NCBI GenBank assembly: GCA_012656075.1 | Contig: JAAKBF010000061.1 | Location: forward strand, 124,001-188,000 | DNA: 64,000 nucleotides | Reading direction: 5' to 3' | From: Phytophthora hibernalis | Lineage: Eukaryota > Oomycota > Peronosporomycetes > Peronosporales > Peronosporaceae | In this document: positions 53,298 through 64,000 of the stretch, piece after piece | How the letters are laid out: each line of letters begins with the position of its first letter | Numbering within the stretch: position 1 is the first letter of the stretch | The notes under the pieces: model-generated | Database searches by the model: none | Told to the model about the DNA's origin: nothing | The model's input: only the letters and a program-made list of their open reading frames with translations | Made by a program: the position numbers and the translations under genes

Positions 53298-53654
53298 GGT
53301 AGGGTGAGGAAGGTGACGCGCTTACAAGCTTGCTCTTCTCGTTGTGGGGAGCCACGCACAACGTCGATGGCCACGGAGCAAAGATTCGAAGACGCCCAAT
53401 CTTGATTGCTCGCCCCTGATTGGACAGTGATCGGGTATTGCGCATAGAAACACGACGCTCCAAGCACCATAAAATGCAAAAACTACGGTTCTAGCATCAC
53501 TTTAATTTGAAAACACGTAATACAGCCAAAACAAAATTTTAAAATTCGCACATGCTCTGCGCTAAACAAAATTAATTAATTTCTGATCGCATACAATTGC
53601 GCAGTCATTTCGCTTTTCTGACGTCTGTGACATCTCGTCTAGTCAAGCTTGCTC
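53298..53654. promoter_or_regulatory. Divergent promoter region (PFK / AARSD1)
   Basis: About 357 bp between divergent starts, AT-rich around 53,500-53,590. No ORF crosses it. No specific site identified. Confidence 0.35.
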
Positions 53655-55185
53655 ATGGCCCCCACTGGAGCTGCAGTAGCCGCCGCGACGGCGGCCTCTG
53701 TGGCCGCGAGCATGACCCGCATGGCGTTGGCCCCTGCACCCCCAGGAGCTCTTGCCTGTCAGCGAGACTCGTCGCTGCGCTCGCTCCGTACGGCGGTGCA
53801 CGCGTGTCACGAGCGCGTAATTCCTGCCACTAAGAAGGCCAAGGCCCAGCACTTCTACGAGCTGGAGCTGCAGGACACAGGTGCGCAAGGATGAGATTTG
53901 CCATGTTTACGCCTCGTCATTGCACTGGGTGCTAATTGGGTGTTGATTGTGCGTTGGCAGTGCTCTTCCCCGAAGGCGGAGGCCAGCCTTGGGATACCGG
54001 CAACATCAATGGCCTGCCAGTGGACCAAGTGTACGTGAAGGATGGTCGATGCGTGCACCGTGTAAATATGAAGGATGGAGCGATACCGGTAGTTCCATTC
54101 ACTGAAGGCCAGGAGGTGGTGGCCAACGTGGACTGGACTCGTCGCTTCGACCACATGCAGCAGCACTCGGCGCAGCACCTCTTCAGTGCGATTGCAGAGA
54201 AGTATGGCTATGATACCACCACGTGGTCACTTGGCGAAGAGCGCTGCAATGTGGAGCTTGTGCCAATGGATACTGTCGCCGTGTCCGGTGAAGCTGGCAA
54301 GAAGGTTGGCAAGGAGAAGAATGTGATCCCTGCCGATGTCCTCGAGAAGATCGAGGCGGACGTGAATGAAGCCATCGTGCAAGGGCTGGCTATGACGCCA
54401 TCGTTTGCAAAGCCTGGGACGGAGGAATGGGAACAGATCGCGGCCAAGTTTGAGCCCGGGCAGATGCCCAAGGCTATGCGCATTGTGACTATTGACGGCC
54501 TGGATGTGAACCCGTGCTGCGGTACGCACGTCCAGAACCTCGCACACTTACGATCTCTGCGAGTACTGAATACGGAGTTTGCGCGTGGAGCTACTCGCGT
54601 CTGGTTCGTCGCTGGTAACCGTGTGAACCGCGAGTTTTCTCGAATGCAAGTGCCTTCAGCGATTGTATGGATGACAAAGCGGTAACTCATTGGTGTTTCT
54701 GTATGATGCAGGTTGAAGAATGAGCATGCGATGACGAAGTTGTTGAGCAGTGCGCCTGACGACCACGCGTCTCGAGTGGATAAACTGCTGCAGTTCCAGA
54801 AGAGTGCATCAAAAGAGCTTAAAAGCTTGCAGAAGGAGCTTGCTGCCTCTATAGCACGCGACTTGGTAGCACGAGTAAGTGAGGGTATCGTGACTTATCA
54901 CCGTGATGAGGAGATCTTGGATTTTTGCAGACTTTGCTCGGACTTTTGGGCGACGCGAAGAATGATACTCTGTTCGTTCTCACGGCTGGTGAGCTGCGTG
55001 GTGAAGGTGTATTCCTTATTGCCGGGCCTCCTGCGTTCATCATTGCGAATGGAAGGTCTGTGCTGCCACTTATTGACGGAAAGGGTGGTGGTGGCAAGAA
55101 CGGCATCATTCAAGGAAAAGCAAAGGCGTTGGCCAAGATCGACACTTTGGTTGCGAAGCTCCAGGAGCTACGTCTCCAGAAGTAA
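53655..55185 (+). CDS. AARSD1: Alanyl-tRNA editing protein, AARSD1/AlaX-M type
   Basis: This free-standing editing protein hydrolyses Ser-tRNA(Ala) mischarged by alanyl-tRNA synthetase. Exon 1 (53655-53880) ends LELQDT and joins VLFPEGGGQPWDTGNING at 53961. The zinc site is present: HMQQHSAQHLF gives two His, and CCGTHVQNL gives Cys and His. Later exons (about 54713-54874 and 54931-55185) carry SASKELKSLQKELAASIA and the GGG-rich end RGEGVFLIAGPPAF...GKGGGGKNGIIQGKA, as in human AARSD1. Relative to that protein the N-terminus has an extra Ala/Met-rich leader of about 35 residues before ACQRDSSLRSL, possibly an organelle signal. The exon 2/3 junction near 54,653-54,712 is off by one base, probably another base loss. 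Confidence 0.88.
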
Positions 55186-55380
55186 GGCACACAGTCCATG
55201 CTAATGCAGTCAAGGAAACGTATTGCAGACCCAGCAGTAAAGCTGGCGTCGACATTAACTTTGTTCTAATGATGCTCAGTTAAGCTCTGAGCGAAAAGTA
55301 TTGCTCGTCTGGTAGTAAATTCTGTCTGTGCTAATCACCGACGGTGGTAGCAGCGCTTGTGTTGGTCATCAGCCAGTGGC

Positions 55381-56866
55381 TTACACCATTGTGTATCCGC
55401 GGCGGCGAGCCGAGTAGACCTTGAACGTCGTAAATGCTAGTCCCACCACCATAGCAACGCCAATGACAGTCAAGAACGAGTAACGTGGGAAACCATGGTT
55501 GCCCTCCACGATGGATCCCTGTGCGAGAGCAGCTTGGTCGTGGCCCAGCACTGGCTTGTGGTAGTCACAGATAGCCTCCCATGTGCCCGTTCTAGCGACG
55601 TGACCAGAGATAATGCTGTTGAACTCATCCAGAGGGCAGTCCGCCACGGAGCACTTCGTAAGCTTCACCTGCTCACGCTCAGTGAAAGGCGACCACATGT
55701 ATGTTCGCACAAAGTAGGCCTCCTTAGTTTGAGTGTCTCCAGCGGTGGTCGTGCTCGCGCGCAGTTCGAAAAACATTGTGGTTCCGGGGTGAAGAGCAGA
55801 TACGTTCAGCGCCGTGGGTAATCCCTCGAAATGGAATTCCCAGCCCAGCATCATGCCCAAACCGTGGAGCAGTTCGCGGTGGCCGTGGAATGAGTAGTAA
55901 CGGTACTCTGCGGGTGATGGCGCCGTCGGCACAGCTCCCTCCTGAAGGGTGCTCATAAGCAAGTCGCCAAAACCGCCAACCCAGTACGTGATTTCACGGT
56001 CTGTCGAGTAGTATCGCTCCATAAGATTCGTGAACGCCAACTGCTCAAGCTTCTGACGCGCTTCAACCGTCATTCCCTCGGGAAGTGGCAGGCCTTCGTC
56101 GTGGTCGAAGATGAACATGTCTGCCAAGTCCTTCACGCCCAACACAACATCCTCGCCCTCAGGCACATTGGGAATATCCTCCACGGCCACGCCGCAAACT
56201 TCACCCAACTGGTCAAGAGTGTCGCGGTACTGCTCGAAAGCTCGGGCGCGCGCTTCTCCGCATACACAGCCAGATCGGCATCCATTGTGCTCTTGCAAGG
56301 GCCCTTGGGTGCAGCAAACGCGTGCTCGTTCTCCACCAACTGCATGGTAATAGGCACAGGTTGGTGTGGGAAGCCATACGGGCCCGTTCCGTCCGGATAG
56401 AGACCGTAGCCCACCGCCGTCGCGCTCTGCGAGCAGCGCGTGGCAGCGTCCGCGCGGAAGTACGTCTCAAAGTGCGAGTGGTTGACGCCGTTAAGCGAGC
56501 GCGACAGGAAGGCCTCCTCGTGCTGCGGCTCGTCCACCATGTACGTGCGACGCACGTACTCGCCCACGGCCTGCAACTGCTTCATGCCGATCTCCGTGAG
56601 CTGCGTGAGCGGCACCTTGTAGGCGTCCAGGTTGACCTTGTTGCGCGGGCATGTGGCCTTCACAATATCGTTCGGCGCCCGACTACCGTGGCGAGACAAC
56701 GTCACCAGGCGACGCAGTTCACTGCAGGGTAATAGGTCACAACATGTCAGTGACTCGAAGCTAGACGGGAGCGTAGCGTGAGACGCACCTTGGTGCTTCC
56801 TCGGCGGAGATTGAGGCTGCGGTGGACAGCACCGCGAGCAATAGCGCAGACGCAATGCGCACCATT
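55381..56866 (-). CDS. Membrane-anchored histidine acid phosphatase
   Basis: Exon 1 (56866-56789) encodes a signal peptide (MVRIASALLLAVLSTAASISA). Exon 2 starts at 56721 with ELRRLVTLSRHGSRAP, whose RHG.RAP holds the phosphorylated histidine. A long acid-phosphatase domain follows, then a transmembrane helix (FLTVIGVAMVVGLAFTTF) and a short basic tail ending YTMV, which fits a tyrosine-based sorting signal like that of lysosomal acid phosphatase. One base is lost near 56,230-56,290 where the frame moves from DADLAVYAE to ARARAFEQYRDTL. The second active-site block reads YSFHGHRELLHGLG where active relatives usually have GHD, so the Asp proton donor is replaced. Function as an active phosphatase is therefore uncertain. 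Confidence 0.83.
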
Positions 56867-57701
56867 CTTCCCGAGCTTGACTTGCGGTCTTGGACGCTAC
56901 TTGAGGAATGGACGAAAAAGAACCCACTGTAATCAGGAAGTGACAATACTGGAGTATACAGGGGCAGATTTGGTGCGCGATTTGGGGAATCTGGAGATTC
57001 CACCTTCAACTCCAAGATCTTTCATGCAAACGGTAAACGGTGGAGGACAACTTGCACCAGCTATTGGATGCCGCCGTTGGCAAAACGGTTCGATGTCGTT
57101 GAAGCTCTAGAGTAGGAATATTAATAGGAACTTTCCTGGTTGTCACTGCCGCTCCAGAGAAGCACTGGCAAGACGAACAACCTTGGTGCCGCAGTGTAGA
57201 CGCGTCGTCCATATCCAATTCGTGACATAAAGAAGTATTAATATGGACATGGACTTGGAAATGCTGCGAACACCACCAGCACGGTTGTTGCGAGATCGAT
57301 TGCAAAATTTGCTACGATGCTGAGACGGCATCGGAATTGCAGGCGTCATTATTTGTGACCTACTGCTCTCCTGCTGTTAAGCTTAGGTGATATCCACACG
57401 TGCAGCGTGTTGTCAAAGTTCACAATGCCGCTGGTCTCCAATAAGGTAGACAGATCTCTTATTCTGCCGGGCCGACAGCAGAACGGATGTTGAAGCTCTT
57501 AAGTTGCAGGACCGGCCAAAGCTTTTGTCCAATCCAAAATGCGCACCTCAATCCGCACTTAACCACCCTTCAACTGTACTCGTCGCCACGTGCTTCCCCC
57601 TCGTGCGCGATCCGTGATCATACAGTCAGTTTGGCGGCGGCCCAAGACGATCAAGAAGAGCTTGCCTATAGACGGAGGACGCACCCATTAGACAGATAAC
57701 C
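56867..57701. other. Intergenic stretch (acid phosphatase / SEC31 divergent promoters)
   Basis: About 830 bp without a gene I can support. Short ORFs on both strands lack recognisable content and no transposon ends were seen. Confidence 0.45.
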
Positions 57702-60700
57702 ATGTCGTTGCTCAAGGAGATCCACGCCAACGCGGCCGTGGCCTGGAGCCCCGTGAAGCGGCGTGCAGAGCTCTTGGCGCTCGGCTCCAAGGGCGACGGC
57801 GGCGTGGGCTTCGAGAACAACGGCGGCGAGTTCAAGCTCGTGGCCATGGACCTGAGCGACCCGGAGCGCGGCATGCTCACGCTGGGCGCCGTCAAGACGG
57901 CCTCGCGCTTCACGTCGCTAGCCTGGCGGGATGTGCCGCGCCACCACGACACGTGTCCCTACGGCATCATCGCCGGTGGCATGGCGGACGGCTCCGTGTC
58001 GCTCTGGAACCCGGCGCTGCTACTGGACCGCGAGCCGGGTACTGACGCGCCCGCGTCATGCGAGATCGGTCGCATCACGCGCCACAAGGGCGCAGTCAAC
58101 GCGCTGCAGTTCAACCCGCACGAGGACAGCGCGCACCTGCTGGCTTCGGGCGGCAGTGACGGCGAGGTGTACATCATGTCGCTGGAGAAGCTGGCCAGTC
58201 CCGGAGTGTTCACACCCGGCGGCCCTTCCACTCCACAGGCACAGGCCAACGAGATCACGAGCGTGGCGTGGAACACCCAAGTGAACTACATCCTGGCCAC
58301 GGGCTCGCAGAACGGCACAGTCGTGGTCTGGGACCTTAAGCAGAAGAAGCCCTGGTGTGAGCTGCGCGACCCGCGCGCGGAGCCGCCACTGCCATCGCGT
58401 GGAACCCGAACGAGGGACTGCAGATCGCCACGGCCTCGGGGGACGACCAGCACCCCTCTGTGAAGCTCTGGGACCTGCGCAACTCGACCAGCACGCCGCT
58501 CGCCGAGTTCCATGACCACACGGCCGGCGTTCTCTCTATGTCGTGGTGCCCCAATGACCCCGGCCTTCTGCTCTCGTGCGGCAAGGACAACCGCACGCTG
58601 CTGTGGGACCTCTTCTCGCGCAAGACCGTGGCGGAATTCCCCTCTGACGCCCCCAACGCACCTTCGATGGGATCAGATCAGTTCTTCGGCGGTGGTCTGG
58701 CGGGACAGCGTCGATGGAATGTGCAGTGGTCTCCTCAGGTTCCTGCGGTTGCTTCGACGTGCTCGCTTGACGGTAAGTTGCAGATCTGGGGCGTCTCTGG
58801 TGGTGGCAACCCGGATTGCCGCCCGCCGAAGTGGATGCGTCGCCCGGCCGGTGCGTCTTTTGGATTTGGAGGCAAGTTGATTACCATTGCCAACCCGCAA
58901 GAGCCCGCGGCTCCCAACGGTGACAACCGTCGCCTGATTCACGTGCAACGCGTGATCAGTGACACAGGACTGGTGGCTGAAGCAGAGGCTTTGGACCGTT
59001 CACTCGAAACGAAGGATTTCAAGGGACATTGCGAGCAGAAAATTGCTTCGGCGGCAACAGCAGAAGAGCGTAGTGTGTGGAGTTTTATGAAGATTCTTTT
59101 CGAGAAGGACGCGCGCCAGCACCTGCTGCTTCACCTAGGATTGGATGCGGAAAAGATTAACGAATTGAACGCAAAGTTCAACCCGGAAGCCGCGGCGGCG
59201 CAGAATGCTGCTGCCGCTCTACCTGCTGCTGATTTGACGGCGCAGGCACCTGGACCTCAAGTGGACCCCGTGACCGGAGCGTTGCTCAGTGACCGGATCG
59301 ATGTGCGTATTTTTGTTGTTGCGGGCAATGGGATCTATTTATTTGTATAACTCACCTTCCGTTGATGTATACGTCTGTTTAGTCTGGTCTAGGAGCAGAC
59401 GACGTTTTCTCGTCGGGCTTCCACCCGAATGGTGGCGACCAGACTGCCGCTGCAATTCCCGCATATCCGTTGTCGGACGTCTCCGCCCTGGCTGCTGCGC
59501 TCCTTCAGCGCTGGACGAGGACAAGAGCAAGCGCCTGGATGCTGTTCCTGCTCCGGTGTACACAGAGGAGTCCGAGAGCACTGATGCAGGCGCTGCTTGT
59601 GGGCAACTTCGAAGTTGCTGTCAACTGCTGCCTGGCTTACAACCAGCTTGCAGACGCGCTTCTGCTTGCCTCCTGTGGTGGACCCGAACTCTGGGAGAAG
59701 ACTCAGCGCGCGTTCTTCGCGCACCAGCAACGACCTGTGATGCGGGTAGTGTCGGCAATTATTAAAAACGAGCTCACCGAGCTCGTGGAAGAATCGGATC
59801 TGAGTGAATGGCGTGAGACCTTGGCAATCTTGAGCACCTATGCCAAAAGCGAAGAGTTCCCGTCTCTTTGCGACAAGTTGGCCACGCGACTGGAAGCGGC
59901 TGGCGACCTGCACTCGGCTACGCTGTGCTTCATGTGCGCTGTGAACGTCGAGAAGACCGTGAATGCGTGGTGCAAGGAAAGTGAGGTTGAGGCTCGCACA
60001 CACGGTCACACGTTTGCGCTTCACCGCCTTGTTGAGAAGGTATCGGTGTTTGCCATGGCGGTGGACCAACCCGATCAGTCTATGGGCCCCGAGGTGGCGC
60101 AGCGCTTTGCTGAGTATGCCTCTTTGGTGCGTAGCAATTGAGTATCCCTGGTATGTATCTAGGGGTATCAGCTAACCTCGTTTTGGCATGTGTGCATTTT
60201 AGATGGCTGCTGAGGGCCGACTGGATATTGCCGCCAAGTACGCGCGCTTCCCAGACCTGAGCTGCGCGATCTTGAAGGACCGCATTTACAACGCTTACCC
60301 GATGCAGGGCTACCAGCCGCCTCCGTTCCCGTTCGACTTGGTTCAGGTTCAGTCACAGGCACAGATTCAGCAGCAGCAAGAGCAGCAACAGCAACAGCAA
60401 CAACAGCAGCAGCAGCAGCGTCAGGCTCCTGCCCAGCAGCAGAGAGGCTACGGCAACAAACCTGCATACGGCGCAGCAAGGAACCAGTATGGTGCTCCTG
60501 CCGCGCCGACGCCGGTTCCTGCCCCCACTCCGATGCCTACGCCTGGCTTTGGCGCTCAAGGTGCAGGGTACCCACCTCAGCAGCAAGCTTCAGTACCGAC
60601 TCCTGCTTTCCCTGGTCGCCCTGGTGGATACCAGCCGGCACCACAGCAAGCATCATACCCTGGAGCGTCTGGTCTGCCTCCGCAGCCCCAGCAGTCAGGA

Positions 60701-61702
60701 GGTTACCCAAACCAGCAACCGGGTTACCCTGGTCAGCCTGCGCCGTCGCCGTATTCGGCAAACCCGGCCCCGACACCATTCCAAGGCCAATCTGCAGCTC
60801 CTTCGTTCCCGGGACAGCCTCAGCAGCAACAAGTGCCCCCACAACAGCCTGGTTACGGCCGTCCGCAGCAACCGGGTTACCCAGGGCAACAGCCTCCCCA
60901 ACAGGGATTCTCGTCCGGACCCCGTCGTCGTCAGGTAGCCGTTCGCACCCGCAGATGTATTCGGGTCCGCCGTCAACTGGTGGCACGCCCCACATGCCGT
61001 CTCCTGGGTACGGTGGTGCTCAGCGCCCCGGAACAGGCTTTGCCCCGCCTGCTGCCACTCCTGCTACTACTTCCATTCCTCAAGGTACGGGGGTAAATCC
61101 GCTTACTGCAGCGATGGGGTCGTCGCGCATCACGAAACCCTCTGTTGATATGAGTTCGCACCAGCGCGACGGGTTCGTGAGCAGTGTGGGAAACAAGGAA
61201 CTGACACTCAAATATGGGAATGCTTCGACAGCATCGCTCTCACCCGTCGCAAACGCCGGCCCGAAGGCCGGTGGCTTTCCTCCGAACGTTGTACCGGGTA
61301 GCACGGAGAACGTTGGCCCGCAAGATATGCCCATTGTGAATGCTTTCAACGATCTCGTGAGCCAGCTCCAGGGCCTCCCTCTCACCATGGTACGTTGAAC
61401 GTCGTATGCCTACCCTTTTGGCGAGTAAAATACTAACATCTTGTTTTGTGCAGATGGAGCAGAAGCAGTTGCAGGAGATCCAGAAGGGCAAGGAAATTAT
61501 GTTCACCAAGCTAAACATCGGCGAGCTGTCGCCGGAGGTAGTGTCCCGCCTGCACGAGATGGTGGCGTGCTTCGGACAACGCGATTTTGGCAGCGCACAG
61601 GCCATCTATGTGGCCCTCACGGCTTCGGACTGGGCGCATCACAAGGACTGGCTGCGCGGACTCAAGTCTCTCATCCACATCTCCATGAAGCGTTTTAGAT
61701 AA
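57702..61702 (+). CDS. SEC31: COPII outer-coat protein SEC31
   Basis: SEC31 forms with SEC13 the cage of ER export vesicles. The start MSLLKEIHANAAVAWSP at 57702 is the family start (initial WD blade). WD repeats follow to about 58,800, e.g. SVSLWNPALLL, GTVVVWDLKQ, VKLWDLRNS, RTLLWDLFSRK and KLQIWGVSG. The helical domain includes ALLVGNFEVAVNCCLAYNQLADALLLA. The Pro/Gln-rich region with a polyglutamine run follows a second intron (60127-60202), and the C-terminal helical domain follows a third (61390-61453). It ends SLIHISMKRFR at 61702. Base losses are inferred near 58,372, at the first intron junction (59,392), near 59,512, a 2-base loss near 59,576, and in the C run near 60,920. The last third is duplicated in inverse orientation at 62,909-64,000. 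Confidence 0.92.
60368..60418 (+). repeat. CAG/CAA repeat coding polyglutamine in SEC31
   Basis: A run of CAG and CAA codons interrupted once by GAG encodes about 16 Gln. Mixed codons suggest an older, relatively stable tract rather than a recent pure-CAG expansion. Confidence 0.9.
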
Positions 61703-62158
61703 GCAGTCCAGCGCCCAAGAAGTACAGGGTGGCAAGCAGATACCGGTCACGAAGTGAAGTGATCACAGCATAGTGTCCACCGTAATGCCCAGCCCTGTTC
61801 GTGGAACTCTCATAAAACTAGGCAGTGTTCATGTTCAGCGTGTGCTTGTTCCTGTTCAACGTTGTATTTCAAAACTCGCTAGCCGACGCCACGTACCGTT
61901 TAGCGGCCCATTCAAGGAATTTAAAGGCCCCATACCGGTACAAGGAACAAGGAATTCGGCGTGAACATTGAATTCTGCTGTGCGGCTGCCGGTGCTTTTG
62001 GTTTGGAGCCAGGCATTTTTGGGGCTACCTCTCGCCAAGTACAGCGGACGCGGGATATTTATAAAACATCACGTTCTATCAGCTCAGCAACGTCTTCAAG
62101 CGGCTCGATCATTTTGGTGTAGCACCTCCTATGTGCTGCTAGGTATTCTACTACATGT
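60609..62158 (+). repeat. Left arm of a large inverted duplication
   Basis: Position x on this arm pairs with 124611 minus x on the other strand from about 62,158 out to 61,093. The pairing then shifts by one base beyond a G run at 61089-61093, and by one more beyond a C run at 60896-60899. Identity is near complete; one clear substitution is at 62110 (C against G). The arm holds the SEC31 3' end and about 450 bp of downstream DNA. Confidence 0.95.
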
Positions 62159-62452
62159 ATTAGTATTAAAACATGTAGTAGAATACTAGCAACACATATA
62201 TTAGTATTAATACATGTAGTAGAATAATTAGCAGCACATGTAGTAGAATACCTAGCAGCACAGTAGAATACCTATTCTACTACATGTATTAGTATTAATA
62301 CATGTAGTTGAATACTTAGCACACATATATTAGTATTAATACATGTAGTAGAATACTTAGCAGCACATGTAGTAGAATACCTAGCAGCACAGTAGAATAC
62401 CTATTCTACTACATGTATTAGTATTAATACATGTAGTTGAATACTTAGCAGC
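62159..62452. repeat. Spacer of 129-bp tandem repeats between the inverted arms
   Basis: ACACATATATTAGTATTAATAC occurs at 62192 and again at 62321, and CAGCACATGTAGTAGAATAC at 62232 and 62361, both 129 bp apart, so just over two units are present. Each unit is itself full of small palindromes (GTATTAATAC, TACATGTA, GTAGAATACC/GGTATTCTAC). The spacer is not a mirror image around the centre of the arms. Confidence 0.9.
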
Positions 62453-64000
62453 ACATGTAGTAGAATACCTAGCAGCACATAGGAGGTGCTACACCAAAAT
62501 CATCGAGCCGCTTGAAGACGTTGCTGAGCTGATAGAACGTGATGTTTTATAAATATCCCGCGTCCGCTGTACTTGGCGAGAGGTAGCCCCAAAAATGCCT
62601 GGCTCCAAACCAAAAGCACCGGCAGCCGCACAGCAGAATTCAATGTTCACGCCGAATTCCTTGTTCCTTGTACCGGTATGGGGCCTTTAAATTCCTTGAA
62701 TGGGCCGCTAAACGGTACGTGGCGTCGGCTAGCGAGTTTTGAAATACAACGTTGAACAGGAACAAGCACACGCTGAACATGAACACTGCCTAGTTTTATG
62801 AGAGTTCCACGAACAGGGCTGGGCATTACGGTGGACACTATGCTGTGATCACTTCACTTCGTGACCGGTATCTGCTTGCCACCCTGTACTTCTTGGGCGC
62901 TGGACTGCTTATCTAAAACGCTTCATGGAGATGTGGATGAGAGACTTGAGTCCGCGCAGCCAGTCCTTGTGATGCGCCCAGTCCGAAGCCGTGAGGGCCA
63001 CATAGATGGCCTGTGCGCTGCCAAAATCGCGTTGTCCGAAGCACGCCACCATCTCGTGCAGGCGGGACACTACCTCCGGCGACAGCTCGCCGATGTTTAG
63101 CTTGGTGAACATAATTTCCTTGCCCTTCTGGATCTCCTGCAACTGCTTCTGCTCCATCTGCACAAAACAAGATGTTAGTATTTTACTCGCCAAAAGGGTA
63201 GGCATACGACGTTCAACGTACCATGGTGAGAGGGAGGCCCTGGAGCTGGCTCACGAGATCGTTGAAAGCATTCACAATGGGCATATCTTGCGGGCCAACG
63301 TTCTCCGTGCTACCCGGTACAACGTTCGGAGGAAAGCCACCGGCCTTCGGGCCGGCGTTTGCGACGGGTGAGAGCGATGCTGTCGAAGCATTCCCATATT
63401 TGAGTGTCAGTTCCTTGTTTCCCACACTGCTCACGAACCCGTCGCGCTGGTGCGAACTCATATCAACAGAGGGTTTCGTGATGCGCGACGACCCCATCGC
63501 TGCAGTAAGCGGATTTACCCCGTACCTTGAGGAATGGAAGTAGTAGCAGGAGTGGCAGCAGGCGGGGCAAAGCCTGTTCCGGGGCGCTGAGCACCACCGT
63601 ACCCAGGAGACGGCATGTGGGGCGTGCCACCAGTTGACGGCGGACCCGAATACATCTGCGGGTGCGAACGGCTACCTGACGACGACGGGGTCCGGACGAG
63701 AATCCCTGTTGGGAGGCTGTTGCCCTGGGTAACCCGGTTGCTGCGGACGGCCGTAACCAGGCTGTTGTGGGGGCACTTGTTGCTGCTGAGGCTGTCCCGG
63801 GAACGAAGGAGCTGCAGATTGGCCTTGGAATGGTGTCGGGGCCGGGTTTGCCGAATACGGCGACGGCGCAGGCTGACCAGGGTAACCCGGTTGCTGGTTT
63901 GGGTAACCTCCTGACTGCTGGGGCTGCGGAGGCAGACCAGACGCTCCAGGGTATGATGCTTGCTGTGGTGCCGGCTGGTATCCACCAGGGCGACCAGGGA
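62453..64000 (-). repeat. Right arm of the inverted duplication (runs off the window)
   Basis: Reverse complement of 60609-62158 with a single-base substitution near the spacer and two shorter homopolymer runs (63518-63521 with four C against five G at 61089-61093; 63711-63713 with three G against four C at 60896-60899). Its far end lies beyond base 64000. Confidence 0.95.
62909..64000 (-). pseudogene. Duplicated SEC31 3' part, tail-to-tail with the main copy
   Basis: The last exon (63205-62909) is identical in protein to that of the main SEC31, ending ISMKRFR at 62909. The preceding Pro/Gln-rich exon is present to the window edge but carries two additional run-length losses. Whether a full second SEC31 exists beyond 64000 cannot be seen. 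If the duplication is an assembly fold-back, this copy is not real. Confidence 0.75.

Noticed and set aside
62159..62489. Spaced repeats resembling a CRISPR array
   Set aside because: Units are 129 bp with internal palindromes, only about two copies, no unique spacers of constant length, and the DNA is eukaryotic.

Overview
The window looks like nuclear DNA of an oomycete, most likely a Phytophthora-type genome. This is inferred from the gene set, the very short introns (about 60-100 bp, GT-AG), GC-rich exons, tight gene spacing on both strands and the transposon families present. No RNA gene, CRISPR array or bacterial-type operon was seen.

Layout. 1-13,900 is dense housekeeping DNA: the C-terminal end of a TRRAP/Tra1 pseudokinase, a POT/PTR-type transporter with a repeat-bearing N-terminal extension, a TRAPPC13/14-like trafficking protein, the PP4 phosphatase catalytic subunit, an anoctamin, a Trm10 tRNA methyltransferase and the ESCRT cofactor VTA1. 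13,900-16,450 is a decayed island: an Argonaute relic split by a non-autonomous hAT element. 16,500-36,250 is genic again: a mitochondrial HtrA2-like protease, a small secreted and probably GPI-anchored protein, a TKL-type kinase, TRAPPC1, a long rhodanese-like/acidic/TPR (TOM70-like) protein, two TMEM14 paralogues, the inositol pyrophosphate kinase PPIP5K/VIP1, a coiled-coil protein and a PP4 regulatory subunit (PPP4R4 type). 36,500-48,600 is transposon territory: a second hAT-type element, a Mutator-like (FAR1/ZSWIM-type) transposase gene, a 7.7-kb chromodomain Gypsy element inserted inside that transposase exon, and a third TIR element. 48,800-61,700 carries alanine aminotransferase, phosphofructokinase, an AARSD1-type tRNA editing protein, a membrane-anchored histidine acid phosphatase and the COPII coat protein SEC31. 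60,600-64,000 is a near-perfect inverted duplication of the SEC31 3' end around a spacer of 129-bp tandem repeats.

How the genes relate. Several serve membrane traffic (TRAPPC1, TRAPPC13/14-like, VTA1, SEC31) and two belong to the PP4 phosphatase system (catalytic subunit and PPP4R4-type subunit), but they are scattered and there is no sign of co-regulation beyond shared divergent promoters.

Reading caution. Almost every conserved gene here needs one or more single bases added to restore its family's frame, nearly always a net -1 and often in a G or C run. The two arms of the terminal inverted repeat also differ from each other by homopolymer length. I therefore treat most frameshifts as probable sequence errors, not as gene death; the Argonaute relic is an exception because it also lacks whole segments.
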